Below, piece after piece: positions 44,218 to 53,355 of a stretch of DNA of 58,871 nt. Both the position numbers and the translations under genes were made by a program. The notes below the pieces were generated by a model that was not told the DNA's origin, searched no databases, and saw only the letters and a program-made list of their open reading frames with translations. Source of the DNA: JABSOG01 sp041583135. Lineage in GTDB: Bacteria > Pseudomonadota > Gammaproteobacteria > Enterobacterales > Alteromonadaceae. Position 1 is the first letter of the stretch, and each line of letters begins with the position of its first letter. The stretch lies in the NCBI GenBank assembly GCA_041583135.1, contig JBFHGJ010000027.1, forward strand, positions 1 through 58,871, in the 5' to 3' direction.

Positions 44218-45792
44218 CTACAGATCAGCCATCGTCCATTGGCCATCAACCAAACGCCAGATCTCACCTGGGTTTTTGTCGCGCAGCACATCCGGTAGCC
44301 GATGCTCACGTACGTTGTCGAAGCATTTTAATGCCCCAAAGCGCTTGGACGCCGCCGGAAAACCGACGGCTGTCACACCGGCATTGCCCGTTGAAGGGAA
44401 TGGGCCACCATGATTCATCGCACTGGATACGGCAACCCCGGTGGGCATTTTATCGTTGATCAAACGGCCGACTTTCTCACGCAACAAACGCTCAAGGACA
44501 CTATAGTCGGCATCGTCCAATCCCGATTGGTCAGAATAGATGGTGCCGGTGAGGTTGCCTTCGAGTTGACTTATGATGGCGGCCGTTTGCTCGATTGATT
44601 CAGAGCGGATCACCAAAGAGGCGTTGCCAAACATTTCGCTTTGGCAGATCTGAGGCTGGGCAATAAACTGCTCGCCGGTGACACTCAAAAGCGTGGTTGG
44701 ATGGCAGAAGCGGCCGCGAGACAATTCGCTTTGCGGGGTGAGACGTTGAGCGCCGATACTTTGCAGTTTGGCGGCGGTTTCTGCTATTTGCTCGGCGCTA
44801 TAACGGCCCAACAAGGTGCCTGCGGGTGCACAATCAAATTTATCGGCAATCGCGGCGACGAGGCTGTCGCCGGCTTGGCCTGTCGGCACAATCAAAAGGC
44901 CGGGCTTGGTGCACAACTGACCCGCTGATGCGGTGCAGCTCATGGTGAACTCGTCGATGATGGTTTGACCATGATTTTGCGCAGCGCCGTTGAGTACCAG
45001 CACCGGATTGACGCTCGATAGCTCTAAGAAAATGGCTCTGCCTGCTTCATCGGCGGCCTTTTTAAGGGCCAATCCGGCATTGCGTGAGCCGGTAAATCCG
45101 GTCGCCCCTAAGCGATGATCGCTCACCAGCTTATAGCCGGTTTCGCGGGAGGTGGCATAGATCAACTGGACGGTGGCTTTGGGCATTCCCACCTGTTCGG
45201 CGGCTTGTTGAGCCAACTCGGCAAACAGGCGAGTGGTGCCCGGGTGTGACGAATTGGCTTTGGCTATTACCGGATTTCCTGCTGCAATGGCCGCTGCAAA
45301 GTCGCCGCCAGAGGCGCTACCAAAAGCGAAGGGGAAGTTGTTGGGGCCAAAGACGGCTACCGGGCCAATGCCTTGCAACATTGAACGGATATTGTTTTGC
45401 GTGTCGATAGTGGGCATGGTCCAGCTCGCTTGGCGTGCCGCTTGTGCGGCTTGTCGCAATTGTCCGGTGGTGCGCGGCAATTCAACGTCACTAAGGCGCG
45501 GGCTGGTTGGCAGGCCGGTTTCTAAGTGAGCCATCTCCACCAGCGCTGGCGCATTGTGTTCAATGCGCTCGGCGTAGGCTTCTAAAAAGCGGGCGATGAC
45601 TTCCCGCTCCAAGGTTTGGAGCTGCTGCCAGGCGCCGGTGGCTGCACTGAGCGCCGCATCGCAGTCATTCCAGCTCGATACCGGGTAATCTACAGCAATG
45701 GCCTCACCCGTGGTCGGGTTGTTGGCTTGAATGTAACGCTCGGCGTCGGCAACTCGCCATACGCCGTTGATGAGGATCTTATGTTCAGCCAT
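44218..45792 (-). CDS. 2,5-dioxovalerate (2-oxoglutarate semialdehyde) dehydrogenase
   Basis: 524 residues of the NAD(P)-dependent aldehyde dehydrogenase superfamily. Catalytic Cys is about 294 in GQLCTKPG, the general-base Glu is in FLELSSVNP, and the Rossmann glycines are in GFTGSRNAG. These motifs match the 2-oxoglutarate-semialdehyde dehydrogenase type, and the neighbours produce exactly that substrate. The product 2-oxoglutarate enters the TCA cycle. The frame extends 9 codons upstream, but AGGAG 9 bases before the ATG at 45792 favours MAEHKILING. It begins about 30 bases after the deaminase gene. Confidence 0.88.
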   Translation of the reverse strand: MAEHKILINGVWRVADAERYIQANNPTTGEAIAVDYPVSSWNDCDAALSAATGAWQQLQTLEREVIARFLEAYAERIEHNAPALVEMAHLETGLPTSPRLSDVELPRTTGQLRQAAQAARQASWTMPTIDTQNNIRSMLQGIGPVAVFGPNNFPFAFGSASGGDFAAAIAAGNPVIAKANSSHPGTTRLFAELAQQAAEQVGMPKATVQLIYATSRETGYKLVSDHRLGATGFTGSRNAGLALKKAADEAGRAIFLELSSVNPVLVLNGAAQNHGQTIIDEFTMSCTASAGQLCTKPGLLIVPTGQAGDSLVAAIADKFDCAPAGTLLGRYSAEQIAETAAKLQSIGAQRLTPQSELSRGRFCHPTTLLSVTGEQFIAQPQICQSEMFGNASLVIRSESIEQTAAIISQLEGNLTGTIYSDQSGLDDADYSVLERLLREKVGRLINDKMPTGVAVSSAMNHGGPFPSTGNAGVTAVGFPAASKRFGALKCFDNVREHRLPDVLRDKNPGEIWRLVDGQWTMADL

Positions 45793-45822
45793 GGGGCGTT
45801 TCTCCTGACAAGCAAACACGGA

Positions 45823-46719
45823 TTAAAGTTTGGGTTCGGTTTCTACCGCTTCACGGTAGAGGCGTTCAACATAGGCACGTTGCTCTCCTTGCAGTGGCAA
45901 GCGCGGCGCGCGGCAGCGCTCAGAGCCACGACCGGCAAGCTGTTCGGCCAATTTGATGCACTGAACTAAGGTTGGGATGGTATCTAAGCGCAACAAAGGC
46001 AGGAACCAACGCCAGATCTCACGGGCTTCGTCATAGCGGCCTTCGGCAGCAAGGTTGAAAATAGCCACCGACTGCTTGGGAAACACGTTGGTCAAACCTG
46101 AGATCCAACCGGTGGCGCCAAGCATCAAAGACTCAAGTGCGATGTCGTCTACGCCGCCAAAGACAATGAAACGGTCGCCAAATTCACGAAACAGCTCGCT
46201 GATACGGCGGGTGTCTTCGGTGGCTTCTTTAACCGCCACAATGTTTGCTTCTGCCGCTAAGGTCTTCATGCCTTCAATCGATACGTCAACACCATAGGTC
46301 ACCGGGTTATTGTAGATCATGATTGGCAATTTGGTGGCGCGGGCCACTTTTTGATAGTGGTAGATGGCTTCGTTTTCGGTTGAGCGATACACCATACCCG
46401 GCAGCACCATTAAACCATCAATGCCAATGGCTTCGGCATCGACGGCGTATTGCGCCGCCAAAGTAGTGGTGGTTTCAGCTACACCTGAGAGCACCGGTAC
46501 GCGGCCGTTGACGGTCTTGACGGCATTGGCCATCACTGCGCGTTTTTCTTCGGCGCTCAGTGAGCAGTTTTCACCGACTGTGCCGTTGACGATAATGCCA
46601 TGAACCCCTTCGTCAATCAGTTGATTGAGCATTCGGGCATTGGCCTCGTGGTTAATCGACTCATCTTCATTGAATTGAGTGGTTACTGCCGGATAGACTC
46701 CACGCCAATTGATTTGCAT
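45823..46719 (-). CDS. DHDPS-family 1-pyrroline-4-hydroxy-2-carboxylate deaminase
   Basis: 298 residues, a class I aldolase-type TIM barrel of the dihydrodipicolinate synthase family. The Schiff-base Lys is about 164 in VAVKEATED, the catalytic Tyr is in IMIYNNPV, and NGTVGENCSL is the substrate loop. Between a hydroxyproline epimerase and an oxoglutarate-semialdehyde dehydrogenase, the expected reaction is deamination and dehydration of pyrroline-4-hydroxy-2-carboxylate. A true dapA is unlikely here. GAGGT precedes the ATG. It is the first gene of the minus-strand operon, divergent from the peptidase gene. Confidence 0.85.
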   Translation of the reverse strand: MQINWRGVYPAVTTQFNEDESINHEANARMLNQLIDEGVHGIIVNGTVGENCSLSAEEKRAVMANAVKTVNGRVPVLSGVAETTTTLAAQYAVDAEAIGIDGLMVLPGMVYRSTENEAIYHYQKVARATKLPIMIYNNPVTYGVDVSIEGMKTLAAEANIVAVKEATEDTRRISELFREFGDRFIVFGGVDDIALESLMLGATGWISGLTNVFPKQSVAIFNLAAEGRYDEAREIWRWFLPLLRLDTIPTLVQCIKLAEQLAGRGSERCRAPRLPLQGEQRAYVERLYREAVETEPKL

Positions 46720-46780
46720 AACTATTACCTCGTATGAAAGCGAATAAAACGACTATATCTGAAAAACTTGTAACGAACGA

Positions 46781-46801
46781 TAACATGTTATTGTGTACAA
46801 T
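46781..46801. promoter_or_regulatory. candidate GntR/FCD operator in the divergent hydroxyproline promoter
   Basis: TAACATGTTA (46781-46790) is a perfect palindrome. It overlaps ATTGTGTACAAT (46790-46801), which fits the TTGTnnACAA operators typical of FCD-type GntR regulators. Both lie in the 189-base gap between the divergent deaminase and peptidase genes, and such a regulator gene is in the same locus. Binding is inferred. Confidence 0.55.
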
Positions 46802-46908
46802 GGAATAATAAATTACACTAAATGGCAATTTTCTTGTTATTGTATTTTGTCAGCGAAGCAATACAGTGCTTTGACTGTCGTTCGCATGAGGCCAATCAGG
46901 GGGTAAAT

Positions 46909-48123
46909 ATGACAATAGGTGTAGGTGGATACACAAAAAATGACGCGCTTGCAGCGCTGAGTGACATGACGCAAGACGTTGAACCGATCACTTTACAAGA
47001 GTATCGTCAGCGAATCGCTAAAGCGCAGCAGTTAATGATGCAACAGGGTTTAGATGCACTGTATCTAAATGCCGGCACCAATTTGTATTATTTTACCGGC
47101 ACCCGTTGGTATGCTTCTGAGCGTATGGTGGGGGCCATTTTACCGGCCAAAGGTGAGCTGGTTTATATTGCGCCGTTTTTCGAGGTCAATACGCTCAATG
47201 ATTTTATGACGGTGCCCGCTGAGGTGAAAGGATGGCATGAGCATGAGTCGCCTTATCAGTTGGTGGGCGAGGTACTGGCTCAGATGGGGATAGCTCAAGG
47301 TAAAATCGGGGTGGATGAATCCACGGCCTTTTTTACCTATGAAGGGCTAAGCCAAGCAAGTGCTCAATATGAGTTTGTTGGTGCCAAAGCCGTGACTGCC
47401 GGTTGTCGTGCACAAAAATCAAAGAATGAGTTGGCCTTAATGCAACGGGCGATGGACATGACTTTAGAGGTGCATAAGGCCGCAGCTAAGATCCTTCATG
47501 AAGGGATCACAACGGCCGAGGTTGCCGCTTTTATCAATGAAGCCCATAAGCGAGTCGGCGCCAGTGGCAATTCGTTTGTGATAGTGCTCTTTGGTGTCGA
47601 TTCGTCTTTTCCTCACGGTGTGCGTTCGCCCAAAGCCCTTGAAAAGAACGATATTGTTTTAATTGATACCGGCTGTTTGTTGCACGGTTACAATTCAGAT
47701 ATCACCCGCACCTATGTTTTTGGTGAGCCGAATCAACGGCAGCGGGAGATCTGGCAAATCGAAAAGCAGGCGCAAGCCGCCGCTTTTGAGCAGGCCCAGC
47801 TTGGCGTGCCATGTGGCGATGTCGATATGGCAGCGCGCCATTATTTGACGTCCGCCGGTTTGGGGCCTGAGTATGATCTGCCGGGTTTACCTCATCGCAC
47901 CGGGCATGGCATTGGCTTAGACATTCACGAATGGCCTTATTTGGTGCGCAACGATCGCACACCGCTGGCACCGGGGATGTGCTTTAGCAATGAGCCGATG
48001 TTGGTTATACCCAATGAGTTTGGCGTCCGTTTAGAAGATCACTTTTATATGACCGAGCAGGGGCCAAAATGGTTTACCGAACCGGCGCACAGCATAGACG
48101 ACCCCTTTGGTTATCAAAAGTGA
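46909..48123 (+). CDS. M24 family Xaa-Pro-type peptidase
   Basis: 404 residues with a creatinase-like N-terminal domain and a pita-bread C-terminal domain. All five metal ligands are visible: Asp in LIDTG, Asp in NSDITRTY, His in HRTGHGIG, Glu in FSNEPM and Glu in VRLEDHF. It should cleave Xaa-Pro or Xaa-hydroxyproline bonds in the cytoplasm and would release hydroxyproline from collagen peptides. AGGGGGT before the ATG at 46909 rules out the 29 extra upstream codons. The next gene follows after 10 bases, one operon. Confidence 0.88.
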   Translation: MTIGVGGYTKNDALAALSDMTQDVEPITLQEYRQRIAKAQQLMMQQGLDALYLNAGTNLYYFTGTRWYASERMVGAILPAKGELVYIAPFFEVNTLNDFMTVPAEVKGWHEHESPYQLVGEVLAQMGIAQGKIGVDESTAFFTYEGLSQASAQYEFVGAKAVTAGCRAQKSKNELALMQRAMDMTLEVHKAAAKILHEGITTAEVAAFINEAHKRVGASGNSFVIVLFGVDSSFPHGVRSPKALEKNDIVLIDTGCLLHGYNSDITRTYVFGEPNQRQREIWQIEKQAQAAAFEQAQLGVPCGDVDMAARHYLTSAGLGPEYDLPGLPHRTGHGIGLDIHEWPYLVRNDRTPLAPGMCFSNEPMLVIPNEFGVRLEDHFYMTEQGPKWFTEPAHSIDDPFGYQK

Positions 48124-48133
48124 GGCGGGGCTT

Positions 48134-49381
48134 ATGACTGAGACCGTCTATGACGTAGCTGTGATTGGCGCCGGAATTATCGGCACCTGCGTCGCGGAGC
48201 GTTTGCAGCACGAAGGCAAAAAAGTGGCTCTAATTGACCGGCAAGGGCCGGGGGAGGGCTGTTCTAAAGGCAATGCCGGGCATTTTGCAACCGACATCAT
48301 TTTGCCTTTGGCCAATCTGCAAAACCTGCTCAGCGTGCCTAAATTGATGCTTGATCCTATGGGGCCTTTGACCATCGGCGCTCGCTATTTTCCTAAATTG
48401 TTGCCTTGGCTATTGCGCTATGGCTGGGCGGCAATGCCTCACAATACCAAGCGCTCCATCGAGGCGATTAAAGTGCTTAATCGCCCGTCGATTGAACGCT
48501 TTGAGGTGTTGCTCAAGCGCACCGGATTGTCTGAGTTAATGTCAAAGCGCGGCGCGTTAACTGTATATCAGTCGGCAAAGGCCGCCAGCAAAAATGCCAA
48601 ACATGCCGAGTTTGTGAAAGCCCATGGCGTCAATGTCGAACAACTGTCTGGGGATGAGGTTAGAGCGCTAGAGCCTGCGCTTGATAAGTCGATTTACGGA
48701 GGCTTGTATTACCCTGATACCTCTCACACCATCAACCCTTATCGCTTGGTAACCTCATTGGCTCAGTGCTTTACGGTCAATGGCGGTACCTTAATGAACC
48801 AAGAAGTGGTGGATATTGATTTGACGGATGCCGCAGTGGTCAAGCTCAAAACCCCTAGCGCAGACATTCGGGCCAAAGAAGTGGTGATTGCTTGCGGCGC
48901 TTGGTCTAAAACGCTAGCAGCGAAAGTAGGTCATAAGGTACCGTTAGAGACTGAGCGGGGTTATCATTTGATGCTGCCTGAGCCTGAGGTTAAGCTGACT
49001 CGGCCGGTGGTTTCTTTTGAGCGCTCATTCGTCTTGACGCCGATGGAGCAGGGGCTGCGTCTTGCTGGTACTGTTGAGCTGGCAGGTCTTGAGGCGCCTG
49101 AGCATTTTCAAAGGGCGGATATTTTGTTTGAGCACGCCAAAGCGCTATTGCCGAGAGTAGACCGCCAAGGGGCGCAAAAGTGGATGGGTCATCGGCCGTC
49201 GTTACCGGATTCTTTGCCGGTGATTGGGCGTTCGCCGAAACATCATCAGGTATTGTTTGCTTTTGGTCATCAGCATTTGGGGTTGACTCAGGCGGCGGTG
49301 ACCGCCGATTTGATTTACGAGGCGGTATTCAATCAGCCCCATCAGGTGGATATGACGCCATTTCGAGTGGATAGGTTTTAG
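48134..49381 (+). CDS. FAD-dependent D-amino-acid dehydrogenase (probable D-hydroxyproline dehydrogenase)
   Basis: 415 residues of the DAO/DadA-type family. The FAD-binding GAGIIG is at about 11-16, with DRQGPGEGCSKGNAG after it and the C-terminal FAD loop FAFGHQHLGLTQ. In this locus it most likely oxidises cis-4-hydroxy-D-proline to the pyrroline used by the deaminase. A GAGGCGGGG site precedes the ATG, so the TTG at 48107 is rejected. A general D-amino-acid dehydrogenase is the alternative. Electrons would pass to the respiratory chain. Confidence 0.85.
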   Translation: MTETVYDVAVIGAGIIGTCVAERLQHEGKKVALIDRQGPGEGCSKGNAGHFATDIILPLANLQNLLSVPKLMLDPMGPLTIGARYFPKLLPWLLRYGWAAMPHNTKRSIEAIKVLNRPSIERFEVLLKRTGLSELMSKRGALTVYQSAKAASKNAKHAEFVKAHGVNVEQLSGDEVRALEPALDKSIYGGLYYPDTSHTINPYRLVTSLAQCFTVNGGTLMNQEVVDIDLTDAAVVKLKTPSADIRAKEVVIACGAWSKTLAAKVGHKVPLETERGYHLMLPEPEVKLTRPVVSFERSFVLTPMEQGLRLAGTVELAGLEAPEHFQRADILFEHAKALLPRVDRQGAQKWMGHRPSLPDSLPVIGRSPKHHQVLFAFGHQHLGLTQAAVTADLIYEAVFNQPHQVDMTPFRVDRF

Positions 49382-49386
49382 CGAGC

Positions 49387-49416
49387 GCAGTGGTGCGCAC
49401 GCACCACTGCAATTTT
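49387..49416. terminator. intrinsic terminator between convergent dehydrogenase and regulator genes
   Basis: GCAGTGGTGCG at 49387-49397 pairs with CGCACCACTGC at 49400-49410, followed by AATTTT. The centre is only two bases, so the innermost pairs open into the loop. It serves the plus-strand peptidase-dehydrogenase operon and perhaps also the regulator gene. Confidence 0.75.
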
Positions 49417-49435
49417 GGTTTGAAGCCTGTGCTGG

Positions 49436-50311
49436 TTAAAGCTTTTTCATCACCTGTAATACGTTGGTGACCTGATCGCGAATGTGTTTGACCAGCGCTT
49501 TTTCCGCGCCATCCCAGTCTTCGGCTATCATCGCTTCAAGAATGTCTCTGTGCTCTTGGGCCATTTCGGCTTTCACGTCATCACCTAGAGCGGCGTAGTC
49601 AAACAGCGCGGTGTAAAATGCGCCATGACGATTGAAGAAGTCTTGAATATACCAGTTGTCGCAGCGACTGATCCAATAGGCATGAAGGTCGTTGTCGAGG
49701 CTTGCTGATTTTGCCGCGTCACCCGGAATATTGCCACGCAGCAGTTGTTCCAGCTCGGCTTTGACAAACCTAGGGCGAGCCAGTTTCATGGCTTTGGTTT
49801 CTAGCAGTTCGCGAGTTTCTAGGTAATCGACCATGTCTTTTTCGCGAAAACGGCGGACCTTCCAGCCGCAGCGCGGTACATGCTCGATTAATCCCGCACC
49901 GGCTAAGCGCGAAAGTACCTGACGCATAACTGTGCGCCCTGTATTGTATTTTTTCGCCGTGGCCTCCTCACGCAGGTATTCTTCGTGACCTTGCAGGCTG
50001 AGTTTGACAATATCGTTGGTCAGTAGCGAATCTAAGTCTGAATTGAGATTAGGGGCATCAACACTAAATGGTTCTGCGGCTGCATCAATCTGATCTTGAC
50101 TGGGGGTTTGTCCTCTTTCCAGTCGGCCGTTGGGCTTTCTGATCAATAGCGATTGTTCGACCAGCTCTTCTACCACCTGACGGACAGGGGTGAGGCTGAC
50201 TTTATAATGGGCAGCGATGGCACCTAGGGTTAGTTTAAACGGCAGGTTGGCTCTGGTTTTAATTTGGCTGGCGAGATCCTGCTTGATTGTTTCCGTAACA
50301 GTTGAAGTCAT
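49436..50311 (-). CDS. GntR-family regulator with two winged-helix regions and FCD domain
   Basis: 291 residues. An N-terminal winged helix is at about 5-65 (LTLGAIAAHYKVSLTPVRQV). A second winged helix is at about 95-160 (LREEATAKKYNTGRTVMRQV, GLIEHVPRCGWKVRRF). An FCD ligand domain is at about 165-285 with likely metal ligands in LDNDLHAYW and EHRDILEA. Normal FCD regulators have one winged helix. It lies at the end of the hydroxyproline locus, convergent with the dehydrogenase, and is the obvious candidate controller, probably a repressor released by a pathway intermediate. Confidence 0.85.
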   Translation of the reverse strand: MTSTVTETIKQDLASQIKTRANLPFKLTLGAIAAHYKVSLTPVRQVVEELVEQSLLIRKPNGRLERGQTPSQDQIDAAAEPFSVDAPNLNSDLDSLLTNDIVKLSLQGHEEYLREEATAKKYNTGRTVMRQVLSRLAGAGLIEHVPRCGWKVRRFREKDMVDYLETRELLETKAMKLARPRFVKAELEQLLRGNIPGDAAKSASLDNDLHAYWISRCDNWYIQDFFNRHGAFYTALFDYAALGDDVKAEMAQEHRDILEAMIAEDWDGAEKALVKHIRDQVTNVLQVMKKL

Positions 50312-50491
50312 ATGCTTTTGTTTATCTGATTATTGCGGTGGGCCTAAGTGAATTGGCCCAATTGGCGAGAGTATAGCAAATGCCGCCCGAATCTCGCTAG
50401 TGAATACTGCTGTGTGGTGGTTCAGTTAATGTTTTTTATGGCCATTTGGTCAGCTTTTGTCAAAACCGGCAGTCTATTGGCCCGCTTTAGT

Positions 50492-52363
50492 TTATTTGCG
50501 CTGAGTGATGTCGTTTATTGTTGCTATCAATTGGCGGCTAAGTTGCGGCAAAGGGGCTTGTTTGTCTTGTTTGACTGCCAGTTCCAATTGATCGGCAATA
50601 TGGCCCAACTCACTAAAGCCGTACATTGGTGCCGCACCTTTAATGGCGTGCGCTTGCGCGCCAAGACTTGGCCAATCGCCACTGGCCAGCGCCACTTTTA
50701 TGTCGCCTACGGCCTGCTCTAAACTTTCGATAAACTGTGATTTAAGGGCGTTTAATTCGTGCTCGTCCAGATCAAAATTAAGCGTATCTTCGCTGTCGAA
50801 ATAATGCTGCACCAAGGAGATAAAGACCTGACGGTCGATGGGTTTGGAAATATGTCCGGTAAACCCCATTGCGAGGTATTTTTCAATTTCGGTGGTCATG
50901 GCATTGGCGGTAAGGGCGATTAAGGGGACGCCCGGAGCGGTAGATTTGATGATTTTCATCGCACTAATACCATCCATTACCGGCATTTGAATGTCTAAGA
51001 AGATCAGGTCATGATCGCCAATCATCGATTGCTCGACGGCTTGCTCGCCGTTCTCAACTGCGGTGACCTCCAGCCCCATCCGTTTGAGTAATTGTGTGAA
51101 AAGGGCGCGATTATGTTTGTGATCTTCAGCCAGCAACACTTTGCCCGATAAACTGGGGATCACCTCCTGTTTAGGCGTGGCGTCTTTGGAGCGTTTTTGT
51201 TCTAAGGCTTCGGCATTTTGCAGCCATTTGGCATGTGCCGGTAAAACCAGGTTTATTGTCACGGTAAATTGACTGCCGACTTGATGGACACTACTGACTG
51301 AAACATCGCCCCCGAGTTTATTGGCAAGTGAGCGGGCAATACTCAAACCTAATCCGGTTCCACCATATTTACGGGCAACGGAGCTGTCAACCTGAGAGAA
51401 GTCGTTAAAGAGCTTGGTGATCTGTTCTGGGGTTAGCCCGATGCCAGTATCGATGACGCTAAAAGCCAATTGCTTATCGTCGGTTTGACTGACGACCACT
51501 TTGACCTCACCTTGTTCGGTGAATTTGATGGCGTTGTTGATCAGGTTTAACAAGATCTGCTTAAGCCGAGTGGGGTCGGAGTTGATCATCGACGGCAGCG
51601 GAAACTCATAGTCGATAGAAAACCCCAAGCCTTTGGCACTTGCCTGCTGCTGCACCAGTGATTCGATACTGCCGAGCAGGGCTAACAGGTCCATATCAAG
51701 TAGCTCAATTTCTAGCTTGTTCGCTTCGATTTTAGACAAGTCGAGGATCTCATTGACCACATTTAACAGGTGCTGGCCATTTTGCGCAATAATCCCGACA
51801 GCGTCGTTGATAAAACGCTCGTCGAAATCGCCTTGGGTTATCCCTTCGGCATAACCGATGATAGAGGTGAGCGGCGTGCGTATTTCATGGCTCATGTTGG
51901 CCAAAAAGCGACTCTTGGCTTCACTGGCTTCACTGAGTTCGTCAGAGAGTTTTTGCAACTGCAGACGTTGGCGTACGATTTTGAGTTGGGTGGCGACCCG
52001 GGCTTTGACGACTTCAGGGCTGAAAGGTTTATGAATATAATCTTGCGCGCCTAGGGTCAGGCCGCGTTCTTCCTCACCGGCGGAGTTCAGACCGGTAATA
52101 AAGATCACTGGAATGGCTTCATATGCTTTATCGGCCTTTAAGATATTGATGACTTCAAAGCCATCCATACCGGGCATCAAGACATCCATCAAGATAAGAT
52201 CAGGGCGGTTTTGTTTGATTTTTTCTAGTGCCTGCAAGCCATTTTTGGCCAACGCAATATCAACGTCTTGTTTGAGCAAATCGCTCAAAATCTTGAGGCT
52301 GACCTTTTCATCGTCTACCAATAACACCAGTGGACGGCTATTAACGTCATCTGATAACGCCAT
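50492..52363 (-). CDS. soluble hybrid kinase REC-HisKA-HATPase-REC-Hpt
   Basis: 623 residues with no membrane segment. An N-terminal receiver (LVLLVDDEKVSLK, Asp in LILMDVLMPGMDG) is followed by HisKA with phospho-His at about 159 (MSHEIRTPLTS), an HATPase (NLINNAIKF, GTGLGLSI), a second receiver (LIFLDIQMPVMDG) and a C-terminal Hpt with His at about 572 (AHAIKGAA). A receiver at each end makes it a phosphorelay hub that takes input from another kinase. The Hpt protein gene just upstream on the same strand probably works with it. Confidence 0.9.
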   Translation of the reverse strand: MALSDDVNSRPLVLLVDDEKVSLKILSDLLKQDVDIALAKNGLQALEKIKQNRPDLILMDVLMPGMDGFEVINILKADKAYEAIPVIFITGLNSAGEEERGLTLGAQDYIHKPFSPEVVKARVATQLKIVRQRLQLQKLSDELSEASEAKSRFLANMSHEIRTPLTSIIGYAEGITQGDFDERFINDAVGIIAQNGQHLLNVVNEILDLSKIEANKLEIELLDMDLLALLGSIESLVQQQASAKGLGFSIDYEFPLPSMINSDPTRLKQILLNLINNAIKFTEQGEVKVVVSQTDDKQLAFSVIDTGIGLTPEQITKLFNDFSQVDSSVARKYGGTGLGLSIARSLANKLGGDVSVSSVHQVGSQFTVTINLVLPAHAKWLQNAEALEQKRSKDATPKQEVIPSLSGKVLLAEDHKHNRALFTQLLKRMGLEVTAVENGEQAVEQSMIGDHDLIFLDIQMPVMDGISAMKIIKSTAPGVPLIALTANAMTTEIEKYLAMGFTGHISKPIDRQVFISLVQHYFDSEDTLNFDLDEHELNALKSQFIESLEQAVGDIKVALASGDWPSLGAQAHAIKGAAPMYGFSELGHIADQLELAVKQDKQAPLPQLSRQLIATINDITQRK

Positions 52364-52508
52364 GGTTAGTGGAACTCCCGTTTGTCGGCTTCCTAGCCGT
52401 ACTCATTATTTTCTGGTTATTTATATCACTTTATTTTTGCTGTGTCTGTGATGAACAAACTTTATTTGTACTGCAAATCGATGGCTGCATTATTTTTAAA
52501 CAGGCACA

Positions 52509-53147
52509 TTACAATAAATCTTCAAGCAGGTTTAGCACTTGCTCGGTGGCTGCTTCATACTCCACATCGTCAACCAACGCGCTTATTTGGCCAACGATTT
52601 CGTCATAACAACTCCCTTGAGAGAGCGACTGCAACTGTTGCATGGCATCTTCGGCAGCAAAATCTGAACGCTGAAGTAAAGGTAGCACGGCAATGAGGGC
52701 CTTTTTGAACTGGTAGCTATCAAAGGATTTGTGCTGGGCGTCTGAGATTTGTCGGTTGTGTTCAAACCGCTGCGATAGGTTTTGGACAAAATAGTCAACC
52801 CCATCGGCAATCTCGGCAAGTAGCTGTGGTGGGGCGTTTCCTTCATGAAGCAATGCCTCGGCCTGAGCGCAGCGCTCGGCAAACTCGTAGGCACCGATAT
52901 AGGCGCAGTAGGATTTCAATGAATGACAACGACGCTCTAAGGTAGCGATATCATTACTTTGCAGTAATGTTTTTATTTCGTCTGCACGGGTTGCGTGCTC
53001 TTGCGCAAATCCCTTGACCAACTTTAAATACAGTTGTGTTTGCCCACTCATGGCTTTGAGCGCCTTTACAGGATCTATGCCTTCAATGCGGCCAAGCTCA
53101 ATCAGCTGCGCTTCTTGGGATAAATCTTGATGTGGCATAGTGTTCAT
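52509..53147 (-). CDS. Hpt-domain phosphotransfer protein
   Basis: 212 residues. An Hpt four-helix bundle is at about 15-130, with the phospho-His at about 75 in RRCHSLKSYCAYIG, where Ser replaces the first Thr/Gly-type residue of common motifs but the HxLK core is intact. The C-terminal 80 residues are helical and unrecognised. It ends 145 bases before the hybrid kinase start and is probably a relay partner of it. Codon 4 (MPHQ) is an alternative start. Confidence 0.82.
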   Translation of the reverse strand: MNTMPHQDLSQEAQLIELGRIEGIDPVKALKAMSGQTQLYLKLVKGFAQEHATRADEIKTLLQSNDIATLERRCHSLKSYCAYIGAYEFAERCAQAEALLHEGNAPPQLLAEIADGVDYFVQNLSQRFEHNRQISDAQHKSFDSYQFKKALIAVLPLLQRSDFAAEDAMQQLQSLSQGSCYDEIVGQISALVDDVEYEAATEQVLNLLEDLL

Positions 53148-53355
53148 GCTCGTCCATTGGTGAAAAAATTGAATCGCCTGATGTGCCTGTCGGCCCGCGT
53201 TTTGGTTACATATAAAGAGTCAACCAAGAATTGATATTGGTCAAGTTCGATAGCGCACTCAATGGTCATATTCATTGTTGGGCACGCTACCATACCTGTC
53301 GCTACGCTGAACATGCTCACCGAAGCGCGGTTGTCGCTCGAACACTTGGCCGACT

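Noticed and set aside
45823..46719. dapA (dihydrodipicolinate synthase)
   Set aside because: The family fold is right, but the neighbours are hydroxyproline enzymes and no lysine genes are nearby.
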